A stretch of DNA of 64,000 nucleotides, taken from assembly GCF_963966145.1 (NCBI RefSeq), contig NC_091050.1:25172001-25236000 (forward strand), written 5' to 3'. The position numbers were made by a program, and so were the translations under genes. The notes beneath the pieces are model-generated. The model searched no databases and was not told where the DNA came from. It worked only from the letters and a program-made list of their open reading frames with translations. Each line of letters starts with the position of its first letter. Position 1 is the first letter of the stretch. This document shows positions 21,796-32,888 of this stretch, in pieces. The stretch comes from Tenebrio molitor (lineage: Eukaryota; Arthropoda; Insecta; Coleoptera; Tenebrionidae).

Positions 21796-24140
21796 AACTC
21801 AATAACGAAAATCAATAAGATTTACCTTTTTTTTTTAAATTTGTATGTGTTATTGTACATAACACGTGGGCTAAAGCATATTACAGGAAACTCGTCATCT
21901 GCAATCTTCACACTCAAGTCCTGTAATATTGCTTTTGTAATTGGTTGCTTCTTCTTTAACAAAGTCGGAAACTGTATCGAACTCACGAGTATATCTCTCT
22001 GGAATTCTTTCATATTGACAAACTCTGCTAGGATATCTCTCTTTCTCAGTATAATATTGTTAAATAGCTGATTGAGAAGTTTAAACCAAAATTTATATTT
22101 GTGATTTTATTAAAGACATTTCTAGTTCCACAGGATTTCTGAGATAACAAAAAATTTAACCGCACATAACATTTTTTGACGAAGTATTAATGAACAACTG
22201 AAATAAATTAAACTTGAAACAGAAAGAATTATGAAACACTATTAAGCAGGGAGTGGACAAGCTTGTTTAAAAATGATTATGTTCAGATTCGAACAGCTCT
22301 TGACATTTTGCATTACGTAAATTGTTCTGTACCATAAATCTTGATTTTTCAGATGCAGCTGTGCAGAACATCAAATAATGCAAAAAATAATGATTGCAAA
22401 ATGCACGCCATATTTTTCAGTGATGGGTTACGTAACCATAAACGCGTGTCTAGGGGTGGGACGGTTTGACAAACCGTGCATTCAGTAATTTATTTCAAAC
22501 ACATCGAAGCTATTAGAGAATCTAAACAACGTGGAACCGCATCTTGAAGTAGACGTTCATTTAATTCGCTTTGAAGCGAAGACTTTGCCAATCCGACCCT
22601 CGCATTTCCACAATTGAACGCTTCTTTGTTCCTCAGATTCACATGCAGAAGCCAAAATAAAATTTGCATACTTAATTACGCAGCAGCATCCATTGTACAG
22701 AATGTGGCCGTGTTCTTCAATTCACCCTTATTGTTCGGCCTCTCCACTTTAGAATTCCTTACGGAAAACAATAAAACTGGACCACTTCTATTAATTCATT
22801 CATTCTTTCTAATTGTTGTCGACTTTTTAATGTCGGACGGTCCCTTTATTTTCGTCTAGGTACGGGGATAAATTTATTCGCACTCGGGGCGATCAATAAA
22901 ATTGCAATGCTTCTTATAATCAGGCCTCGAAATCGCTGGAGGATTTTTATTGCGATAGGAATTTTGTCATCAAAATGAAATTTACTGGATGGAAGAATGA
23001 CGTTTATTTAGAAAATATTAAATTCATGTGACAATATAAATTTATTCGGTGGGAGGTACGGTTTCATAATTTCACAATTTATAATGGAATTAATTAATAC
23101 AAATTGGTTAAATAATTATTCGATTCCAATTAACATCGAACAGTTCATCGGACAAATATCCAACAGGCATCCGTCCCGTTTAATACCGATATTATCATTA
23201 ATTTGTTGTGCCAACTGCATTATTTAGTTGACACGAATTAATTAAATTCATTATGGAACAAGAAGCAATTAAAAATTATTAAAGATTGAACAGAAGTTCT
23301 TCTCCCAATTTCCCCCGTTATTTATAATCTACATAACCGCCGGTCGGGAGATATTAATTAAATTAAATTAGTACATTTCAACTTTTGATTTATTCCCTGT
23401 CAACGAATTAATTACTCTAACCTCGCTCCTTAACTTTCCCACAACTCTAACTTAATTTTATTTGTTTTGCTTCATTGAGTGATTTATTGGTTTTAATATC
23501 ATTTGGACAAGAAAATTTTGAAAGGGCACACGTGCTGTTTAATGCCGAATTCATCCATTGCAATCTCTCTGGAACGTGTTTTTATTTTTAATAAACTCAA
23601 ACTCTAATCAAGAGCGCTACAAATTTTCCCTTATCGAAAAATCTCTTTCGAATGCTAACGGTTCAATACCGCGCACAAAAAAATCATATTTTGTTGCTCC
23701 AATCCATACGCCTGGCTGTGGCAATAACAGATTTGTTATTGTTGCACACTTGTTATTGTTTCAGAATTTTTCTATAAATAATAAACTTGGAATTGTTTTT
23801 AAATATGACGTTAAACAAAAGAAAAGGATGAGATATCTTATCTATGAGATAATTCCACCAAAACCCAGCCAGGTTCTTATTGACTTGAATTTTTTATAAA
23901 GTTTTGGCGTGTGTGAAAACTTTCCATTGTGATGTCGATATCTATGTGCAAAGACAGTTATGCCCATTGCAAGTTTAATTCTTACACTACTTCTAATTAA
24001 TTTCAAAACATAAAAGATGAGTTATATTTTTAATACGTAGATTTTTTTAATTGTGATATTATGAAGTTTCCCCTTGTTGCTGTTTACTTTTAGATATCCC
24101 ATCAAAATCTCCAATCTTTTATATTTATTTTATATATCTT
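21796..24140. other. Unique non-coding-looking sequence
   Basis: No repeats or protein families recognised. 22.9-23.5 kb is rich in homeodomain-type words (repeated taattaat and attaatta) and lacks TE signatures. This is compatible with ancient regulatory DNA, though AT-rich sequence gives such words by chance. Frames at 22614-22859 and 23558-23899 lack ATG starts and motifs. Confidence 0.35.
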
Positions 24141-24143
24141 ATT

Positions 24144-24262
24144 TCGTCAAGGATCAAGTGCTTTCCATCGTCATTAAATGTATAGTGTCATTGTTATAGA
24201 AACTGAGATTGTAGATAGTTAACATTGTAAAAGTTGACCTCATCAGATTTTACTGCGATTTC
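24144..24262. repeat. Dispersed direct repeat, copy 1
   Basis: ttatttcgtcaaggatcaag through cctcatcagatttta matches 25688-25800 in the same orientation, with small gaps (shared: gtgct, cgtcattaaa, gattgtaga, gtaacattgt, tcatcagattta). Family unknown. The two copies bracket about 1.4 kb containing retrotransposon and Tc1 scraps. Confidence 0.6.
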
Positions 24263-24624
24263 GCAGAAAAATAAAAATGTCGCATTTAGGCAGAAATCAG
24301 ATTGAGATAAGTATGTTTATGTATTGTTATGCATTTTAATAATCTACGTGTTGCACACGTACCCAAAATCACCTTGATTTCAAACTTACCTTTCTTTTAT
24401 CTTTCTTTTATCAAAATGTCACATTGGATTATAGTTTTCAAGCCAGTCAAAATTAGTTGTAAACTAAACAAATGCAAAATTTGTCAGGATTTTTAATTAC
24501 CAATCGGTATACATATTATATTTATTGACAGCCTATAATAATGTTACAGATGACGCAACTGTAAAATCTTCATTATTATTATTTAGAATACGTTTACATT
24601 TTTCACTTGGTGATTGCTTTGAAC

Positions 24625-24746
24625 CAATTATAGTAAGTAATCTAAATAAAACAGTATACCTAATAGCATTTGATGGGAGACAAGAGATACAAATCGCAAT
24701 GTGTGATTTTAGCAAAATTTTTGATACAGTATGGCGTCGGAGCTAG
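24625..24746 (+). pseudogene. Non-LTR retrotransposon reverse transcriptase scrap
   Basis: The frame ends AFDGRQEIQIAM then CDFSKIFDTVWRRS and a stop. CDFSKxFDTV is reverse-transcriptase motif A of LINE-type elements (consensus f-D-x-SKAFDtV), containing the first catalytic aspartate. Upstream residues of the same frame are weak, and no other RT motif was found before or after. This is a short fragment, so the clade (Jockey-like seems likely) is uncertain. Confidence 0.6.
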
Positions 24747-25109
24747 AAATAAAGTACAGAATAGTAGTTTACCAAAAATTATTTTTTAAAAAACATCACT
24801 TTCCAAGCAGGTTTAAATAAACAATATTAGATAAAATTTAATCCCAACAATTTATTAACAAAATTAAAAAATTTAAAAAATGAATAGGTACATAATGGGA
24901 ATGGGTGATATTCATAAAAAATAGAACATATTTATACTTATAATTCATAAAATGTAAGTAAATAATTTTGCAGAATTTAAGGAGATGCTAGTACTTAATT
25001 AGCATATGCTTAGAAAATCATAGAGTTTCTACATCTACTGTCTATATTCTCATAATAGTATGTTATACGCCAAGGTAGAGAAGACATTTTTTTAAACCGA
25101 GGTAAGATG

Positions 25110-25262
25110 TCTAACCTTGGCCCGCTCAATCTCCACTCTTGTCACCCATTGAACATTTGTGGAATTTTATGGGTTAAAGTTTAAGAGCTCTCCCTAACCC
25201 ACCTGATAACTTACAAGACTTTGAACCTCGGCTTCAATTAGCATGCTACGACATGTTAATAC
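25110..25262 (+). pseudogene. Tc1-like transposase, C-terminal scrap
   Basis: In the plus strand, with a frameshift, the sequence reads PIEHLWNFMG then SLRALPNPPDNLQDFEPRLQ and LACYDM. This matches the block after the catalytic glutamate of Tc1 transposases (SPDLNPIEHlWdxLgrrvrx...L-x-x-l-x-x-W). N-terminal and middle parts are not found. It lies between the two direct repeats at 24144 and 25688. Confidence 0.6.
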
Positions 25263-25687
25263 CTGCATAAGACCCAGAGGCGATATAATTTGTTATAAAA
25301 AATTTTCATTTGTTTTTACTTATAAAAACCACAACAATTCATCTTTCATGCACGAAACTCGTTCTACTAAAATTTCAGCTTTGCAACTTTCCTCCTTGTG
25401 GGTGGTTCGATAATTTTGAAAATGAGTGTAGTTAACGGAAAAACTTCTTCATTTTCTATTTGAACGATAATAATATTCGTAAATCATAAACTCAAAATGT
25501 TCGTGACAACTAGTTGTCAAACTGAGAAGATTTATAATCACTAGATGTCAGACACTGATCTAATCTTGTTTTTTTTTTTTAATATAAACACCAATACGCC
25601 CTTAGAATATTATAAATTATATTTATACAATTAAAATACAATAGTTGATAACGAGTTTTTTATTCCCAAAGTTTTTAATCTCCCACA

Positions 25688-25800
25688 TTTTATTTCGTCA
25701 AAAGTGCTATTCAACGTCATTAAAAATGAATGGTGTAATTGATTATTAAGATTGTAGATTGTAACATTGTCAGAATTCTCCTTCATCAGATTTAATCTGA
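25688..25800. repeat. Dispersed direct repeat, copy 2
   Basis: See the copy at 24144-24262. This copy is slightly shorter, with a few bases missing after ttatttcgtcaa. Confidence 0.6.
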
Positions 25801-25989
25801 TTACATAGAACAATGTGTCTCAGTAATTTCTACTGCGATTTAAATTGAAGCAAAGATCACAAGATTCATTTATTTTTGTCAAGTGGATGTCAGAATTTGC
25901 ATGGAAAATTCAACCGATGCAATCAGCAAAAAAGATAATACAGTTTTGGTTTTCGTTCCTCTAAATTCACAGAAATAACTCAACTATAT

Positions 25990-26657
25990 TTGGGCCAACC
26001 AACAGATATAGTAATAAAACCGCCCCCTAGTACCCGCGTATTTAAATAGCAACTTCCAATTGGCTTATTCAAAACGTGCGCAGATTTTCGAAAGCCTGAT
26101 CTACATCCACAAAAATTACTTGACGGCATCCGGCATCTCATTCGTTTTAACCTCGCTTCGGGAGTGTGACCACGTGTTTATGTTTGTTTGTTTTCCTTAG
26201 CATTTTTCGATTTGTATTACAATAGTAGTTTATTTGACGAGTTTATGTGTAAATTGGGCCTTTTTTGGCACGCGTGGGCCATTTTAAAACGCGAGTGAAA
26301 CGAGCGTTTTAAAGGCCCATGAGTGCCAAAAAAGGCCCAATTTACACACGAACGAGTTGAATACAACGTTTTTTTGTTCGACGAGCCCCTTAAAGACTCC
26401 AAATCGCTTAAAACCTGTAAAATTAGCTTGACGTTTCGTTTTGACAAGTTGTGACATTTATCAAAATCCGTTCACATAGGAGAAAATTCTCAAATTCTGA
26501 CAGTGTCGAACAAAAAAATAGTTTTTTTTTCAAGACTTATAAGATTGACAAATGGCAAAGAACCTGCCTCATTGTGAAACAGGCTTCGGCGTATATCGTT
26601 CTACGCAACTAGGCCACATCCCCTTTTTTGTATTACTGTATCTGTTGGTTGGCCCAA
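25990..26657. mobile_element. TIR element TTGGGCCAACC with a nested foldback
   Basis: TTGGGCCAACCAACAGATA at the left is inverted at the right (tatctgttggttggcccaa), with similarity continuing through agtaata. Flanks show tata on both sides. A complete family D foldback (26226-26519) sits in the middle, so the host element before insertion was about 0.37 kb. Transposon superfamily unassigned. Confidence 0.7.
26226..26519. repeat. Foldback family D, full copy 1 (nested)
   Basis: About 295 bases. A strong hairpin (aattgggccttttttggca with tgccaaaaaaggcccaatt; apex aaacgcgagtgaaacgagcg) is followed by gttcgacgag, agcttgacgtttcgttttg, and an end gacagtgtcgaac. Near-identical copies are at 35948-36244 (inverted) and 37271-37563. 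Frames of about 70 codons recur in the copies because the sequences are so similar; no protein family is recognised. Confidence 0.8.
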
Positions 26658-26686
26658 GTATACCATTACCACCCATTTTGTACATA

Positions 26687-27592
26687 CAGTGAGCGGCAAA
26701 AGTATGGAATAAATTCATTAAAAATTAAAAAAAAATTTTTCAAAATTTTTTTTGCACGGGTCGATTTTAGTTTATAAAAATACATGTCTTAGTACCAAAT
26801 AAAATTCCAAGCAGTCATTTGTTTTAGAGTGATGACGTCATCGATATTTTTTTTAAATGACACCCCCTATTTTTTTCTTGATTCTGATAGCCCTTTTAAT
26901 TGTCGAAACAATAGTATAAAAATTTTGATTTCTTACATAAGGAAATTTTTGAAAAGAAAAATAAAAAAGGTGGAAAAAATAAATTTTACAACTAACAAAA
27001 ACAAGTCAAAAACTGTGTTACCAAGTACTTAAAATTATGGAATTAAATGTTCGAATTGCCATCCCCCAGCTTGTTGACAATAACCAAGTTTATGAAGAAA
27101 TTCACCCTGTTTAAGATTTATCCCCGCCCCCAATGAAAATTAAAATTTGTATACGTTGTGTTTCTGTTAAATGAGTCATTTTCGAAAACGTTTTGTAAAA
27201 CAAATAACACACACGAATGAAATTGACAGTAACATTTGACTGTTTGATTTACCTATTTGATTTTTTGACTTGTTTTTGTTCGTTATAAAATTTATTTTTT
27301 CCAACTTTTTTATTTTTTTTTTCTCAAAAATTTCCTTATGTAAGATAACAAATTTTTTATACTTTCGTTTAGACAATTAAAAGGGCTATCAGAATCAAGA
27401 AAAAAAAATAGGGAGTTTCCATTAAAAAAAAAAAATCGATGACGTGATCAATCGAAAACAAATGACTGCTTTTTTTTATTTGATACCAGAACATGTATTT
27501 TTATAAACTAAAATTGACCTGTCCAAAGATATTTTTGAAAAAAAATTTGTTTAATGTTTAAGGAATTTATTCCATACTTTTGCCGTTCACTG
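26687..27592. mobile_element. Long-TIR Tc1/mariner-type element
   Basis: CAGTGAGCGGCAAAAGTATG at the left and its partner cttttgccgttcactg at the right are flanked by TA (26685-26686 and 27593-27594). The inverted arms extend about 330 bases each, with gatgacgtcatcgat, agggctatcagaatcaag and the ataaaatttattttttcc region on the right. Only about 250 bases lie between them, and I see no transposase motif there. Confidence 0.85.
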
Positions 27593-27626
27593 TATATTAA
27601 TTACACAGTACATAATTATGTAAAGT

Positions 27627-27890
27627 AAGTGCTTATTCACAATGGACATAAGCTTGACATAAGCCATAAGAAATTCATGATACATGCAGTAGATATACTA
27701 TTAATTTTTACGTAACTTATTAGAAGTGACCTCAGTGAACATTATTGTTGTGTACAAAAAGGCATGAAGAATCATATTCGAGTTATATGAACACATAAAT
27801 TATTATTTTCCTATTGCCCAAATTTACAAATTATTGTTAGGTATCTCTTATGTATTTCTTACGTCTTATGTCCATTGTGAACAAGCACTA
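27627..27890. mobile_element. MITE, TIR agtgcttattcacaatgg
   Basis: agtgcttattcacaatggac at the left is mirrored by gtccattgtgaacaagcact. The inner stem ataag and cttat continues it. About 262 bases, non-coding. Confidence 0.8.
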
Positions 27891-27911
27891 ACGAATAAGA
27901 TTCCTTAACAA

Positions 27912-28263
27912 TATACACTTCTGTTAATGGAAAAAGCATACAAGTCTTGAGAGAGATTTTGCTATTTTTTAGCTTTGTAAATTTACTTGATATATGTTTC
28001 CATGCTTACCCATATTAAGTTATCAGGTAAAAATTTACAAACGAGTTTTGATTATAGGAGAATTAAAGAACCCAGAACATATCTTGAAAATAAAGAATAA
28101 TACTTAATTGAGGGGGCATTAAGTACACTTTTATTTCGACTGAAATCGAATTACATATTTCAATTATCTGCCACTGACAATGACAGTGACATCATTTACT
28201 CGTAAATCTGATTTACACAAGCAAAATGTACCTGTATGCTTTTTCAGTGAACAGAAGTATACA
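27912..28263. mobile_element. MITE, TIR cacttctgttaatgg
   Basis: tatacacttctgttaatgg with aaaaagcatacaag at the left is inverted at the right (ctgtatgctttttcag, then tgaacagaagtata). TA-type flanks. About 350 bases, with no coding signal. Confidence 0.8.
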
Positions 28264-28277
28264 CTTTACATATTATA

Positions 28278-28694
28278 CAGCCTGTCGCAGAACTACCTCC
28301 CCATAGAAAACAGGCATGTGCTGACAGCAAAAGAGACTCCAAGATGACTAAAATAAATTTTCGTGTAGATCACATAATGTTTAGATCACATAATGTTTTC
28401 AATTTTACCAATCCCGGAAGCTGGTCCTTGGGTTTTACTAAAAGAATCGGAAAGGTTGCTACACAGCAAAAATAATTATTGATATCGCGATCAGCGAAAT
28501 GTTTACCTGAAATTTTGACTTCAAATCCGCGGCAACGAAAATTTGTAGTGGTGGTTCTCAACCCTGCTTGGTCAAGTTTAGGATGTCTTTTCTGGATTAT
28601 CGGTTGAGATAGGAGTTTTTTTGTTTAAAATTCAAATTCACACATTTGCCCAAATACTCTCTTTTTTTCTGGGGAGGTTGTTCTGGGACACCTG
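28278..28694. mobile_element. MITE, TIR CAGCCTGTCGCAG
   Basis: CAGCCTGTCGCAGAACTACC and the inverted ggttgttctgggacacctg, flanked by TA (28276 and 28695). The terminus shares the CAG-x-TGTC core with the 9081-12416 element. A minus-strand frame (28370-28561) has no recognised motif. Confidence 0.8.
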
Positions 28695-28860
28695 TATATA
28701 CCAATGGACCTACGTCTATTATTTCTAGTAAAATTCTCCGATAGATGAAGTCCATAAATCACACTTTAATATTCTATCCAGTAGCACCACAAAGAGGGGC
28801 AACTAGTATTTTAAATGGCAACAGAAATCAAACGTTATTTTTTGCATAGTATGTAATTTA

Positions 28861-28918
28861 TTATACGAGTTTTATAAGACACGCAAGTGCGACAAAATGG
28901 CTTATAAAACGAGTATAA
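28861..28918. repeat. Hairpin, ttatacgagttttataag
   Basis: ttatacgagttttataag pairs with cttataaaacgagtataa around an apex acacgcaagtgcgac. Probably the core of another foldback repeat. Boundaries not determined. Confidence 0.65.
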
Positions 28919-29290
28919 TACAATATTTTTTCTATTTTGCCCCTTAAATTTAAAAAAGTTCACAACATAATGCTAGGAAAATTATATTTGGTAAATATAA
29001 GGGTTGGTAACGCTGGTAAATAGAGGAACAATTGTAAGTTTTGAATTTAAAGTGTCGCGAAATGCAGTGGTCACGTAACAACAACGCACTACGAGTCACT
29101 GCAAACATTAAAAATTTAAGTAAATGTTCTCAATTAATTTGAATTCCATATAACTAATTATGTATGTTAAGCGGTGGAGCTTATTTTAAGAATTTAATTG
29201 GATGAAATATTTTTGTTTAAACCGACGTGTTAAAATTTATTGATACATATTCTTTTTTGTTTTAATATATAATAGCTATTTATGTAAGCA

Positions 29291-29393
29291 GTTAGGAAAT
29301 GCGTTATTTTGTGTAACGAGTGGAATATTTGCGGGACGAGCGCAGCGAGATCCCCCAAAATCACACGAGTTACACAAAATTGCATTTCCTAAC
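29291..29393. repeat. Hairpin with gagcgcagcgag apex
   Basis: gttaggaaatgcgttatttt and aaattgcatttcctaac pair, and ttgtgtaacgag pairs with cacgagttacacaa. The apex contains ggacgagcgcagcgagatcc. It appears to be one end of a larger foldback that runs to about 29695, since ttttttctaattttgaca at 29410 is inverted at 29676. Confidence 0.75.
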
Positions 29394-29409
29394 GTGTTAC
29401 ATACAAGAT

Positions 29410-29695
29410 TTTTTCTAATTTTGACAAAAAAAAAGTTTCTTCAAACGTTAAACGAAGTAATGAATTTCATTAATAATAAATTATTATTGTGTTAAAATAC
29501 CAAGTAGGTGAGTAGGCACGGTTATTTTGCTTAAAAACAAAAAATATGACAGTGTCAACTGGTGATACAATACATTTTTCCTAACCAGTTAGGAAAGATT
29601 TTACTTTTCGTAACCAGTTACGAAAAGTGTGACGTTTCCAAACGTCAATTAATTTTGAAAAGTGTCACTTTATATGTCAAAATTAGAAAAAAACA
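29410..29695. repeat. Inverted pair enclosing three tandem palindromes
   Basis: ttttttctaattttgaca (about 29410) is mirrored by tgtcaaaattagaaaaaa (about 29678). Inside lie three consecutive short palindromes at 29578-29647, described as a finding. Confidence 0.6.
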
Positions 29696-29699
29696 TTTT

Positions 29700-30540
29700 T
29701 TTTAAATTAATTTATTTATGAATTATTTTTAATTAAAAGCATTAATCTTATCGAATTTACGTAAGATTAATATAAAGCAACTACTCACATCAATATGTTG
29801 TAAGATGTTTAAAAGTGACAACAGATTTACGCAGGTGTTAATTGATGATGTCGGTGATTTGTAATTGTTATCTGGTAGTTGTGTGTTTTATCGTCACTGA
29901 TATTCTTGTTGTTGGATAGACTAGAAATATTTTTAAATAACTGTCAACGGTTTCATTTAAAGTGGATTAATTTACTTTAATTTTTTTATTTGCTAGTGTG
30001 TCATAAATTCATAATGACAAGAATAGAGCGTTAATTTGAATATTAAAATTACTTTTTTTGTAGGATTGTTTAACGTGATGAATCCATTATACCAGATTAT
30101 AAACATCACCTTCATGGAATTCATTTCATCCACTGATCATGATTTTTCCCCTAAAAGTGAAAAAAACACATTTCCGAATTTCCTATTATATCAGGACGCA
30201 AACTTACGTCAGAATTGCGGGTGGAATTGTCTTAGAAAAGACAGAATATAAACTTTCAAACCCTTAAATTGTCTGTAAGTAAATTATTCGTTACTAAAGA
30301 AATGGCTAAAAGAGTATAAGAACTAAAAAATAAGGTTTAAATACTTCTTCCTTTTAGTTGTAAAATTATTAGTGTGGCTCACGTAATAGCAGTACCAGAA
30401 ATATTTTGAGAATATTGACAAAGAATCTTCCTACTCCTCTTAAATAATAATCCATTCATTATTATCTATGCACTAACTGTTAAGTAATGCTATTCATTGT
30501 TCACAATCGTCAGTAATGACTAATGACACATTATTGTACG
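29700..30540. other. AT-rich sequence without a recognised gene
   Basis: A frame at 30036-30251 starts without ATG and has no motif. No repeats recognised. Confidence 0.4.
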
Positions 30541-30543
30541 GTT

Positions 30544-30844
30544 ATAGTATTGCCGTTATAACTTTTTATCTGCTCCGCCCACTAAAATTGACCAATCAGA
30601 ATCAAAGCCAGGTTCAATCTGTACAACTTTTCATCACATTTGCCACGTAAAAAAGTTAAGGTTAGAATTTTGCTGTCAAGTTCACAATTATTGTTTTAGG
30701 TTCTAAAAAATAAAATGTCATTAAGACAATTCGAATGTCAGAAATTTTTACTGTGTAAATCAGATCGTCTTAAGAACCTATTTGATTGGTAACTAAGAAA
30801 ATGAAATGGGCAGGGCAGATAAAATGTTACGTTGTCCTTAGTAT
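30544..30844. mobile_element. Possible MITE, tatagtat...ctgctccgccca
   Basis: tatagtattgccgttataac with tttttatctgctccgcccac at the left is loosely inverted at the right (gggcagggcagataaaatgt, then tccttagtata). About 0.3 kb. Divergent arms lower confidence. Confidence 0.5.
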
Positions 30845-30845
30845 A

Positions 30846-31097
30846 GTAGTTTCAATTTGGTTGTAGGTCGTAAAATTTTATGGTACTTTAAGTTAAAGAT
30901 CTTGCGGGGCTTATAAATCCTAGTTTACCACTAGCAGCTAATATTTTAAGCAGGGCTGTATTGTACATTTGGTATATTTGCATTGTACGGCAAACGGCAC
31001 GCGCCGCTTCCCAACCTTTTCAAACCCAACCATTGTGCCCGTTAATCGCTCATAATATCCAATAAAATTTTACGACCTACAACCAAATTGAAACTAC
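30846..31097. mobile_element. MITE, TIR gtagtttcaatttggttg
   Basis: gtagtttcaatttggttgta with ggtcgtaaaattttat at the left is precisely inverted at the right (ataaaattttacgacctac, then aaccaaattgaaactac). TIRs are about 37 bases and very well preserved, suggesting recent activity. It adjoins the previous element. Confidence 0.85.
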
Positions 31098-31102
31098 AAT
31101 AT

Positions 31103-32150
31103 AGTGACCAGTATGAAAATTGAATTTGAAAATTATTCACACAGACTATCTGTTGTTATGACAAAACGCAATATTCATATGTCATAATTATTTTAAAATG
31201 TCATAATTTCTGAGTGCGTGTGAGTTTTCTCTTAAAAATAAGTAATACATAATTGAATTCTGATATATTACATATTGTGTATTTTGGTAAATCGTGATTC
31301 AGTAACGAATCTAAGTTGGTTCCAGTTTTTTTTTCTAAATACATATTGTTATTATGTTATTAAATGCTACTCTTATTCACTGGTTTTCAACATAATTTAT
31401 AATTAGGTTTTCACTATTTAAATGAATTTTGGTAAAAGCATTTAAATTACAGTCATTAACACAATTAATTTGTTCTTGTTGACTTATTCGGTAAATGCTT
31501 CCTGCCATCAAATCGTTGGCCGTAATTGTGTGCGTAGTTGATATTTAATTTGCGTAATTACATCCTTTTTTTTATTTTCTTAATACCGTCGTCAGTTTCG
31601 TCGTTCTCGGTGATAAATATGTCACCATCGGTGGTTGAAAATTCGTTAACAACCATAACGACAATTTCGTTAAAAGTTCTCGGCGTCGGTGGGCATTTAT
31701 TCACCCCCGACCCGATGTAAACGCATTTTCATTTCATTTGCAAATGCTTTATAAAGTGTTATTTAATGCTCGCAAATATCCAGACGCGTGTTACGATTAA
31801 AAGCCTCATAAAGTATAGGAAGTTATGGCATCAGTAATGGTATCGTACAGACTAGTCGACGTCTCGCTATGAAGGGGTTGAAATATCTCCCCATCAGCCC
31901 TGTTTACATTTCGCGGAAATTCAAACAAAACTAGCATAAAATTTTAACTTTATTGTATTTGAATCAACGTTTCATCGATTTCAAACTTTTCAAAAGCCTT
32001 TCCCACTTTAACAATAATTTTACAAGCTTTCCTCTTTTATGGTTTTTTCCCCTATCCACATCGAAGTTGGGTAAAATCGTTTCCGTTATGCGGCAACTAT
32101 TCGTAATTATCAGATCTGAGTTTATAAGTAAAATAAGCGTTTTCCGGTGT
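31103..32150. other. Unique sequence without a recognised gene
   Basis: No TE signature. 31.5-32.1 kb is less AT-biased and has small TTG- or ATT-led frames with no motifs. Possibly regulatory or intronic. Confidence 0.35.
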
Positions 32151-32152
32151 TA

Positions 32153-32197
32153 ACTTCGAAAGTTATCTCAGTGAAGTTGAGCGAGGTAACTAACTTT
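32153..32197. repeat. Hairpin with gtgaagttgagcgag apex
   Basis: aaagttatctc pairs with gaggtaactaacttt around cagtgaagttgagcgag. Same apex style as other foldbacks in the window. Confidence 0.5.
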
Positions 32198-32199
32198 AC

Positions 32200-32886
32200 C
32201 TGAAATGCGTACTAACCACTTAACTAATGAATCTCAGTAGTAAATAAGAAGATGTAAGAAGTTTCTCTCATTTTATCAGACCTCTGCCAGCCGTTTTAAC
32301 TTGGTCGTCTCTCGTGAAACTAGAGATGCCTCAAGTCGTCTTTGATGTAGTCCTTTCGTTGGCCGACAGATGGGTCGTGGTTATTGGAAATGAATGTCAA
32401 TAAATTATGTACCCTTATAAAATTGGCTTTTTTAGTTTACGGTTCTACATACTGAATTTGACAATTTAACAACAAATTGGTTTTGAAGGCTAAAAATCTT
32501 TATCATTGTTAGTCATAATTTAATCATAATTCAAAGTTTAAAAACATATTTTTTGGAACTTACCATCGGTTAATCGTAATATTTTTCTTGATCTTATAAT
32601 ATTGGTAAAAAAATATAAGTACTTAAAATATTATTGAATAACATTTTACTATCTATCAATAAATAGTCTCCTTATTCCAATCCGTTCGGCAATGAAATTG
32701 GCAACTCACAAATCGAATGCAACAACAAGCAAATAACAGCGAAAAAAAAAGTTTCACCTCGAAAAAAATTATTCTATTAAAATGTGGCTATTTTAAGATA
32801 ATTTTAGCAGGGAAGCATCCTTTTGCATTTTTCACTTATTTATGAAAACTGTACTAATAAAAAAAAAGATATTAATTATACTAAAA
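32200..32886. other. No gene recognised
   Basis: AT-rich sequence between a hairpin and the family A element. Nothing supported. Confidence 0.4.
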
Positions 32887-32888
32887 TA

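Noticed and set aside
23558..23899. 113-codon open frame
   Set aside because: Begins at TTG, has AT-driven composition and no recognisable motif; likely chance.
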